Assembly (NCBI GenBank): GCA_963575745.1
Contig: CAUYUJ010018300.1
Span: 112,501-176,500 of the forward strand
Length of the DNA stretch: 64,000 bases
DNA from: Prorocentrum cordatum
Lineage: Eukaryota > Sar > Dinophyceae > Prorocentrales > Prorocentraceae
Direction of reading: 5' to 3'
Position 1 is the stretch's first letter. Every line of letters starts with the position of its first letter. Position numbers and translations under genes: made by a program. The notes under the pieces are model-generated. The model was not told the DNA's origin, made no database searches, and saw only the letters and a list, made by a program, of their open reading frames with translations. Positions 56,480 through 64,000 of this stretch are shown in pieces.

Positions 56480-57975
56480 TATGATAAGGAGCGGCATGCT
56501 CAGAAGAAGGGGGAGGAACTGAGGGAACACGACCTGGAGAAGAGAGGAGGTGCGCGACAAGGAGGAGCTGCTGGTCTGACTGATGCCTGCAAAAGACTGA
56601 CCAAACCCTGCGCGACTACGGCTACCAATGCCATGCACAACGGTTACCACCGCCGAAGCTGCCACTGTGGACGCGCGAGAGGGTAGCCACACATCGATTT
56701 ACTTTAGGTCAGTCGCGCTTATTTGTCGAACGTCCAAAGCTATGCAATATGCACCTGGCCATGTAGATCCAGCCCCAGTGCGTCCTGCGCGTCGCCCCGA
56801 ACACGCTGGCCTGTAACGATGGCCGGACTTGTCAAGAACCTCTAGATATCAATGCTTCGCAGCGAGCACAGCCCCGGATCAATGGTAACGCGTGAGAATG
56901 ACAATTCAAGCGCCTATAAGTAATCGCTGGCAACTCACTGGATCCAACGGTAATCATTCACGGTGATGGAAATAGAGCACGCAACCCTCTCCTCAGCAAC
57001 CTTCCTCTCCTTTCAAGTTATCTGCTTCATCGGCCTGCTTCTGGCCCTGCTGTAATGGGTCGATGGTGTCAGGCGATCCACTCTACGCCACGTCCTCGGG
57101 CGCCATCCTGGCACAGATCCAGCGCGACGGCAGCAGGTCGAACACTTGAGCACCCAATGCGGCCGACTGAAGACGTGACACCTTTGACCCAAAAAACCCA
57201 CCCAGGAGAGACTTCGTCCAGATTAAGGCGGGTAACAACCACGGCCCAAGGACCAACGAGACCCAGCATATACTTCTTCCAGGACGAGGTGGGCCCCCCT
57301 AGGGGCCCCAGGATCAAATTACACCATAAAAAACCAAATGAGCAGACGACGATCGGCTGACGAAGATGATCTTTTCTTGTCGATCGACGGTGATATTTTA
57401 TGATGACCACGGAATAACGCGATCCATGCAGGCGATCCATGCCGATTACACGCTCTCAATAGCCCTAGAGAGAGACATCACGCGCGGTTTTCCTATACAC
57501 ACTATACAGCCATCACGCGAGCTTAATCTTCATTCAATTGATTCCTACACTACACTCTGAATTCAAGGAGAGAAAGGTTGCCGAGGAGAGGGCTGCGGAT
57601 GTGGGTGCGAGGATGCCCGCAGTGCGAGCGATGAACTCGTCGTGATTCCAAGACTAAAAAACAAAACAGCACACCGAGTACAGCGCACTGGGGCCTAAGT
57701 GGGCGTCATCGTGTGTGTCGTTGTCGCGTCCGTCGTCGCGTTTGTCGTCGTCGTCGTAGTCGTCGGCATCTCCTCCCCCCAATCCTCATCGCCCCCATCA
57801 TTCCCCTCGCCCGTCCTCATATTTTTCCTGCGCCCCCATCGAGGCGGCGCAACTCTATTCTAGAACATGGGCGCTAGGTGTTGTGAAACAAACTGACCCG
57901 CCGAAGGCGGGGGCCACCGGGCATGCCCGCGACACGCGATCCGCCAAACGCCGCGCGAAGCCACGCGCCTAGCAA
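56480..57975. other. Unassigned sequence
   Basis: Short open frames on both strands, a GTCGTC run at 57715-57765, and no recognisable gene. On the minus-strand model this is the intergenic region between the 57981-59892 gene and the methyltransferase-like gene. Confidence 0.5.
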
Positions 57976-57980
57976 GCCAC

Positions 57981-58367
57981 TCACCCCCTTAAACTCGAGG
58001 AAGCCGAGCATGCCGCGGAAGCCGATGACATCGAGGGAGCCGAAGATGGCGAGGAAGCATCGGACGCCGACTCGATGAGGTCTGGCATCTCGCACATCGA
58101 AGCGTGGTGGCCCCCGCTGCAGATCGCGCATATCCACGACCACTCTGGGCGCTCGACGACCTCCCCGTCGCAGGAGCCCTGGGAGTCCGAGAAGCTCGCG
58201 GAATCGAAGTAGCCCTGAGTATCGTCGTCGTCGGCGTCATCGTCGTCTTCGACGTCGGCGTCGTCGACGTCATCGTCGCCGTCGTCGTCCTCGTCGTCGT
58301 CATAGTCGTCGTCGCCGCCGTCGGCGGCGTCGCCATCGTCGTCGCCATCGTCGTCGCCATCGTCGTT

Positions 58368-58448
<81 letters not shown>

Positions 58449-59892
58449 TCCCTCGTCGTCGTCATCGTCGTCGTCGTCGCCGTAGTCGCCGAGCCTTGCA
58501 CTCCAAGTCGTCCGCGTCGCCCCTGTCGCCCTCGCGGTTGCCCTTGCCGCCCTCGAGGTTGCCCTCGCCGCCCTTGAGGTTGCCCTTGCCGCCCTTGAGG
58601 TTGCCCTTGCCGCCCTTGAGGTTGCCCTTGCCGCCCTTGAGGTTGTCCTTGCGCCTGCATTGTTCGGGGTAGAGCCTCTCGAGCTTAGTCTGGAACTCTT
58701 GCGCGAAATACGATTCCCATGGGTTCTGCAGTCGTCGGACATTTTCTGCCAGCGGGCATCCCGAAGTGCGATGGCGACCCGCGCATATCGCGCAAATCCA
58801 AGTCCTATCTCGACTCACGGACCACGCGTCTCCGCTGTCATACATCCGCCAACGCAATAGCACTTACAGGTGTAATGGGCCGCGCGAACTACTCGGGTGC
58901 ATGGTGGCCCAGTAGGCCACTCGGTGTAACGATGAACTCCCTGGGGTGCCTCGACGGTGTCCCGCTGGTGTTCCGATGGTGCCCCGATCGCGCATAGGCG
59001 AAGTCCCGATTGCGTCGCCCGCCCAAGCGCGGTGGCGGCGGGATCGCGCGGAAGCGCATCTTGGCTGTCGCCCTCGTCATCCAAGGAATCATTGTGGAGC
59101 TTCATGTCGCGGCCGTCCTTGCCATCTTTGATGTCGTCGCGGTGCTTGCTGTCGGCGTCGGGGATTGGCTGTAGATGGTAGATCCTGCCCCTCATCTCGC
59201 TGACGAGCAGGAAGTAGTTGCCCTCCACGTCGCCGTAGACCACGTCCAGGTGGTCTGTCTCTGGCCTGCGCGCCTTGAAGACCTGCTCTAGATTGTACAA
59301 GACGCCATCCAGCTGGCCAATCAACTTCAAGGGCTTGCCGTCCGTGTCGTAGTCGGGGTTCCTATACGGACGACGGGGGCCAATGCCTGGGCTCTCGAAA
59401 TCGGGCACCACGCGTAGAAGAAAAGATGCCGTGCTTGTTCTCGCCATGCAGCCTGACGCGGTTACCCCACTCGTCGTAGAACACGTCCGCGTCGTCCCTG
59501 TCGGACTTGGTCTTGACCACCGTAGCCGACATCAGCGCTTCGGTTGGAGCCCTTCTTGCCCTTGGTGTAGCCGGCTGCGGAGCCGTCGCTGTAGCCCTCT
59601 GCGGAGCCGTCGCTGTAGCCCTTTGCGGAGCCGTCGCTGTAGACCTCGCAGCCATCGATGAAGGAGCCATCTGCGGAGCCGTCACGCCAGCCCTCTGCGT
59701 AGTCGTCGGTGTTGCCATCCGCGGAGCCGTCACTGTAGTCCTCGGCGGAGCCCTTGTCGTAGACCTCTGCGAGGCCGTCGTATCCCGTGTTGTAGCCCTC
59801 TGCGGAACAGCTGTTGCACTCCTCCTAGGAGAGCGAGATCGAGCCATGGCTCGAACTCTTGGCGCTCGCGCGGCCGCTGCGCTGGCTCGAAA
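57981..59892 (-). pseudogene. Spliced-leader-tagged gene with RS start, short-repeat domains and two zinc-knuckle-like motifs
   Basis: Starts at ATG 59847 (MARSRSPRRS), 46 nt after the spliced-leader relic. Frame-corrected order: a GYSDGSA heptad region (about 59560-59810); SDRDDADVFYDEWGNRVRLH; an ordered block KLIGQLDGVLYNLEQVFKAR... VVYGDVEGNYFLLVSEMRGR (about 59180-59400); knuckle 1 WICAICAGRHRTSGC (near 58765-58805); WESYFAQEFQTKLERLYPEQ; six NLKGGKG-type heptads (58530-58660); a long Asp tract; and knuckle 2 WICAICSGGHHASMC (near 58090-58135). Both knuckles are C-x2-C-x3-H-x4-C, one residue shorter before His than the retroviral type. At least five frame changes occur, so as sequenced it is not intact. 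The domains suggest nucleic-acid binding; the specific role is unknown. Confidence 0.6.
58375..58447. repeat. (GTC)n / (GAC)n microsatellite inside the gene
   Basis: About 24 GTC units (GAC on the coding strand), encoding the Asp tract. The tract continues as less regular GAC/GAT codons to about 58220 and is flanked by protein-like sequence in the same frame on its downstream side, so it is plausibly translated. Confidence 0.85.
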
Positions 59893-59893
59893 G

Positions 59894-59915
59894 CTTGGGC
59901 CAAAACGGCTACGGA
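59894..59915 (-). other. Dinoflagellate spliced-leader relic
   Basis: The minus strand reads TCCGTAGCC-GTTTTGG-CCCAAG. Compared with the 22-nt dinoflagellate spliced leader (established knowledge), 20 of 22 positions agree, and the two differences are transitions (A to G, T to C). A genome-encoded relic this close to an ATG is the signature of a trans-spliced mRNA that was reverse-transcribed and reinserted (Slamovits and Keeling 2008). Confidence 0.85.
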
Positions 59916-59919
59916 CCTC

Positions 59920-60560
59920 AAGCTGATCAAGAACGCGAGCCCCGCCACATGCATGTCAGTTTCTGGCACCGCAGAGGTTGTCCAACCATGAGCTCTCGCG
60001 CGCCTGATCTTTGAACGCTGGCCTGATCTGGGGCACTGGCCGCGTTCAACCTTGATCGCCGCAGCGGCGCGATGCATGCCTGCCCTGCGACCCCTGGCCC
60101 CAAATGCAGCGAACGTGACCAGATCCCAGCGGCAGGGGCAGTTCGCGCCACGCTGTCGAGATCCAACCTGGGGGGCGTATATGTTGGAGCACATTCCAGC
60201 CGCGGCGACACCTAACTGCCTGGGCCAGGGTCTTCTCAGATGATGGGGCCCTTGCGTTTCCTCATCCTCCACGTCGCATGCTCACTTGTGTTGCCCCTTG
60301 TCATATCCCCCCTCGGGGCCGCTGTAAATGGAAATCAGTTGCGGGCCCCCTGATCAAAGAAACGCCGACTCAACTGCATCACCCCCCGGCATGCTGCAGC
60401 CCCCTGCGAGGACGCGGTCACGGCAACAGGCGCGGCTTGACATCGCGAGAAAGCCCCGGACCAGGACGCCCAAGATAAGTGGGAGGAACCACGAAGCCCG
60501 CTGGAAAGACGATGAGGATCGCGAACGGAGATGGATGAGGCGGAGGAGGACGACACCATA
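59920..60560. other. Unassigned intergenic sequence upstream of the SL relic
   Basis: Between two minus-strand genes. No second leader relic, promoter motif or convincing frame is seen; an open minus frame across it includes the relic and is fortuitous. Confidence 0.5.
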
Positions 60561-60567
60561 TTACTGA

Positions 60568-62350
60568 TCAAGGGATCTCCCTCGGCTCCCCGCCAAGAGC
60601 TTTCTCCTCGTCAGTAGGCTCGCGCTCCAGCTCGAACAGGCGCTGCAGCTCTGGCCGAGCCGCAGCCAGCCTCTCTAGGTGCTGGCGCCCCTGAAGTCGC
60701 AACTCGTACCCGCCAGACTTCCCCAAGTCCTTCTTGAATAGCTGGTGCGACTCTTTGTCCACGAACGAATTCTGGTTCAGGAGCCACGCCATCAGGTACC
60801 CGATGGGTCGCCCTTCTCCCTTGCGCGGCTTGCGACCCTCGACCCTGGTGATCCGATCCATGTGGCAGTTCACGCCCTTAGGCTTGCAATGCTCATTGTG
60901 CTTGCAATGGGCGTTCAGCCTGCCCTTAGTCACGTCGTAGACAAGCTCGCCCAGGCCCTCCAAGGAGACGTACTTCCACTCGCCTGGAGGCGCCAGCGCT
61001 CCGGCGGGGGGCGCCCCCGCTCCACCTGCAGGCGCTTCTGCGTCTCCCCCTCCACCTGGAGGCGCTGCCGCAGCACCTGGGGGACCTCCATCTCCGCCAG
61101 GTGGCCCTCCAACAGCGACATCAAGCCCTTCGCCAGCAAGTGGGCAACCGCCATCTCCGCCAGAGTGGCCCCCACCTCCGCCCGAGTCAGGCGGGCGGCA
61201 GCAGGGGGTGGGCGATGGCGAGGGCCGCGGCGGACGAGGCTGAGGCAACGGAGGCGGGCGGCGCAGAGGAGGAGGCGGAGGAGGTGGTGGATGGGGGCGG
61301 TGGAGGAGGAGGCGCAGGAGGACGCGGAGGAGGAAGAGGAGGAGGCGGAGGAGGCGGCGGACGAGGCGGCGGACGAGAGCGGGCGGAAGAGAAAGTGGAG
61401 GAGGAGATGTCAGGAGGAGGAAGAGCGGGAGGAGGTGGATGGGGGAGGAGGAGTTCAGGAGGTACAATCATCAGCGCGCCTTCTGGAGCACTGTGCACCT
61501 TGTGATCTGGTTTCTTCGGGGCGATCGCCATGGCGTTATCGTCCAAGCTGTCGTCGCTATCATCACTTCGTTCCGGGCTGACGTCGACGTATTCCGGGGG
61601 ATCCGAGGTGTCGCTGCTGGCTCCTCCAAGCGCAGACTTGTCCAGCAAAGGCTTCTTGGCGACCTCGCCCCTATCGTTCTCGAGCCGCCTCGCTGGCCGC
61701 CGCAGAGAATTGAAGCCCGCATTGATAACGTCGCCCAGCCCGTTGAGGTCGTCGAACTCACCATCCTTGATACCAACGCCGCCCGTCTCGTCGTCCTTGG
61801 GCTTCTTGAGCAGTATGACGTGATCTGGAGCAGCTTGCGACTCTGCACCAATATGTCCCAGAGAACGGTCGGAATCTATGTCGATATCAGCCCTGGCGGA
61901 GACCAGAGGCTTACCCAACACCGTTATCGCAACGCTGTGCATGCCCTTCCTGTGCCCGATAAGCTGCTTGATAAACGTATGATGGGATCCCCGTTTCAAA
62001 ACGTTATTCTCCAACGCAGGTCTCAGAATGTGGATGTTCTCTACAGCAATGCCCTCGCGATTGAAGTCGCCCAGCTCAACGAACAGACCAATTGGGGGAT
62101 CTTGCTTTCGAACATGGCAGCAGTACATAAACATCGTTGCCAAAATGTTCATCTCCTGGCAAACCAGCTCCAGCTTCAAGATTTTCCGAATCGGCTCGTC
62201 CTCTTTCAAGATTTTGTAGAAACTGGATGCTGCTGAACAGATCTGGCCATAGTTCGAATTATCCACAGTGCGGCAGATACCAGGGTGCGCCTCCATACAT
62301 CGCTGTCTCACCGAGAACTTCCGTTCCTTCGGGATAGATCCTCTGAGGTA
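60568..62350 (-). CDS. Hypothetical protein with proline-rich linker and Cys/His C-terminal domain
   Basis: First part (61187 to about 62350): PEYVDVSPERSDDSDDSLDD acidic region preceded by an ordered domain (ICSAASSFYKILKEDEPIRK, ILATMFMYCCHVRKQDPPIG, NVLKRGSHHTFIKQLIGHRK), then a polyproline linker. A frame change in the linker near 61190 leads to the second part (60568-61180): EWKYVSLEGLGELVYDVTKG, a C/H cluster CKHNEHCKPKGVNCHMDR, RPIGYLMAWLLNQNSFVDKE, and helical LERLAAARPELQRLFELERE, ending at TGA. A splice acceptor-like TTTACCTCAG lies near 62350 and no ATG opens the first part, so it is probably a downstream exon of the 62430-64000 gene. No named family; I infer possible zinc binding. 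Confidence 0.55.
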
Positions 62351-62429
62351 AACTCAATTGTCGCGAGCCGTCAGACACCCAACGAGATGCAGACAGAGAT
62401 CATTCGGTGGGGGGACAGGCGAGAGGCGA

Positions 62430-64000
62430 TTATGGGAGGCAGGAAACACAATAGGGAGCGCGAGGAAGGAGAGAGTAGAGAGGGAAATGAGAACGGGAGA
62501 GGACAGGGGGAAAGGAGAGAAGATTATGGGAAGGGGACTCAGAGTGACCCATGTGTCCTGCATCTCGGACAAGCGAGCCCCGCTGGTAAGCCTCCCTGCA
62601 AGAGTATCCCCAACTATTGAACGTTAGCGACTCCTCGTTGTCATCGCGCAAGCCCCTGCGCGGCCGAGCCCGAGATCTCGCGGCCTCCAAGAACTTCTCT
62701 GGACAGACGGGCATCTCAGCTGTAGCCAGTCCCCAAGCACAAGCGGCCACCTGAACCTCGGACCCACCAACTGTCCTCAACTTCGAAGATCTCCGCTTGT
62801 TGTCATCGGCGTCGCGCCTCTGCTGTCCAGCGCGCCGTCTGTAGGAGCTCTGCTCCCCGGGAAGCAGGCTAGCAAACTGAGAGGCCCTGAGCTTCATGAA
62901 CTCCGCGCGGTCGTTTGGATCGCCATCCTGGCGCGGGTGCTCCTTGGCGTAAAGGAACAAGGCCGTGCATCCTCCTCTCGTCTCGCCCTCCTTCCTCAAA
63001 GCATCCATCTGGGCCTGGAGGGGCACTCCAGCCGCAATCATGCTCGACCGCGTGTCCACCGTTGGATCCTGCCTGCCTTCAGATAAGTGGCGCCCCATGA
63101 ACTGCGTCAAGTACCCGTCGCTCAAGTATCTCTCTGCCAAATACGGTCGGACATCGCCTCCGCTCTGCCCCATGGCTGCCAGCAGTCGTTCAACGTGCAT
63201 GTTCGTCACCTTGGATGCTTGGCCCCAAAGTTTAAGCATTATCCTGGCATCTTTGTCTGCTATCATCGCATCGGGAGATGGATACTTAGAACGCAACTTA
63301 ATGGAGAAAGCGTCGTCGAGACAACACGCTGGGACACGGAAGAACTCATGAACCACCCAAGAGTTGTATGAATGCGCGGCCCACAGGAGTAATCTGAATG
63401 GCCAGTCCTCCAAGACAGATTGAAATCGCCACCATATAAAGACGCCAAGACAGAACAAAGTATGAAGGCACTCCTCTTGCACATCCTGCAGGTCGCGAGG
63501 CGAGTTCTCGAAATGATGCCTCAGAAATAACAACTCTGGGGATCCACGCTGCAGCGCCCTCCCCACGTCAGCCTGGACGCGCCTGAACGGGCTGTCATCG
63601 CAACACACATCAATAAGGCATCCGCCCTCGTTGTCCAAGTGCTGCAAGCGAGCCCACGCCCATTCCAACGTCTTCAGGCAGACAGTCAGCGCGATGATCC
63701 TCGCGCAGCGCGATCTGTCCTGGAGGCTCAGCCTACTGCGCTGGACCTTCCCTTTGATGTAACGACGATCGCGGTTGTCGTCGTCCTCGCCGGCCACCCC
63801 GTCAATGAAGTCCTTCTGCTCGGGGAAAGCTTCGACGAAGGCCCGTCTGAGGAGGCCCGAGATCATGAGGCCGGGCAGCTGCTCGCACATCGCGGCCACC
63901 GCGCTGTCAAACCTTTGGGCCCGCTCCACATCCGTCTCCGACCCGACTCCTCGCCCCTCCTCGGCGTCAAATTCGAACCCATCGTGCCTCTCGGCGCCCT
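62430..64000 (-). CDS. Hypothetical protein, 5' end beyond window
   Basis: Open from the right edge (GAERHDGFEFDAEEGRGVGS, then SETDVERAQRFDSAVAAMCE) without an internal break for about 470 codons; the true start lies outside. Ordered regions include RCARIIALTVCLKTLEWAWA, a hydrophobic LHTLFCLGVFIWWRFQSVLE, LLLWAAHSYNSWVVHEFFRV-PACCLDD, and a helical LKLWGQASKVTNMHVERLLA. A basic, polar C-terminal region follows (SSYRRRAGQQRRDADDNKRR). The last ~40 codons before the stop at 62430 are pyrimidine-tract encoded and probably intronic. I do not recognise the family. Likely spliced to 60568-62350. Confidence 0.6.
   Translation of the reverse strand, partial: GAERHDGFEFDAEEGRGVGSETDVERAQRFDSAVAAMCEQLPGLMISGLLRRAFVEAFPEQKDFIDGVAGEDDDNRDRRYIKGKVQRSRLSLQDRSRCARIIALTVCLKTLEWAWARLQHLDNEGGCLIDVCCDDSPFRRVQADVGRALQRGSPELLFLRHHFENSPRDLQDVQEECLHTLFCLGVFIWWRFQSVLEDWPFRLLLWAAHSYNSWVVHEFFRVPACCLDDAFSIKLRSKYPSPDAMIADKDARIMLKLWGQASKVTNMHVERLLAAMGQSGGDVRPYLAERYLSDGYLTQFMGRHLSEGRQDPTVDTRSSMIAAGVPLQAQMDALRKEGETRGGCTALFLYAKEHPRQDGDPNDRAEFMKLRASQFASLLPGEQSSYRRRAGQQRRDADDNKRRSSKLRTVGGSEVQVAACAWGLATAEMPVCPEKFLEAARSRARPRRGLRDDNEESLTFNSWGYSCREAYQRGSLVRDAGHMGHSESPSHNLLSFPPVLSRSHFPLYSLLPRAPYCVSCLP

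Noticed and set aside
59730-60272. 180-codon minus frame spanning the spliced-leader relic
   Set aside because: It crosses the leader relic and uses a different frame from the RS-start ORF; its composition is unremarkable.

Overview
The window looks like a dinoflagellate nuclear scaffold. The evidence is: (i) a 22-nt relic of the dinoflagellate trans-spliced leader at 59894-59915 (minus), 46 nt upstream of an ATG, plus a weaker candidate at 11475-11496; (ii) sparse, GC-rich, broken genes embedded in huge microsatellites and nested tandem repeats; (iii) every gene I can support with a family or good coding character lies on the minus strand, as expected of dinoflagellate unidirectional gene arrays; (iv) a cytosine-C5 DNA methyltransferase-like gene, a family reported inside dinoflagellate retrotransposons. 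I cannot name a genus. A 100-N assembly gap lies at 45912-46011.

Layout. 1-11.1 kb: no gene; a macro-repeat built from recurring blocks (a 41-bp tandem array, a ~200-bp module M, a CAA microsatellite, a ~115-bp module N with a hairpin), with a CCAAGA-rich array, a GC-rich tandem array carrying a ~213-bp MITE-like insertion, and an A/B dimer array. 11.1-16.8 kb: mostly unrecognised sequence, a CA microsatellite, copy 1 of interspersed family R and a foldback element. 16.8-23.9 kb (minus): a degraded UPF1-like superfamily 1 helicase followed by several kilobases of frame-broken coding-like sequence. 23.9-38.4 kb: enormous TCC and CAT arrays, TTC/TTA arrays and copy 2 of family R. 38.4-45.4 kb: TA/CATA/ATCC simple repeats, a very GC-rich stretch with degenerate repeats, CAGCCT repeats and an exact-period 73-bp tandem array. 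45.8-46.5 kb (minus): a Cys-rich protein truncated by the gap. 46.7-53.3 kb: little that can be supported. 53.4-56.5 kb (minus): the methyltransferase-like gene, interrupted by a hairpin-rich poly(A)-tailed insert. 58.0-59.9 kb (minus): a spliced-leader-tagged gene with RS start, GYSDGSA and NLKGGKG repeats, an acidic tract and two zinc-knuckle-like motifs. 60.6-64.0 kb (minus): two further hypothetical coding blocks, the last running off the window edge.

Nearly all coding blocks change reading frame every few hundred bases. Some breaks sit at homopolymers (sequencing error is possible), but in-frame TAA stops in the helicase and the methyltransferase are substitutions and favour pseudogenes or dead retroelement genes. 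Most long open frames elsewhere (poly-His, poly-Asp, poly-Met, poly-Ser) are microsatellite translations and are not annotated as genes.
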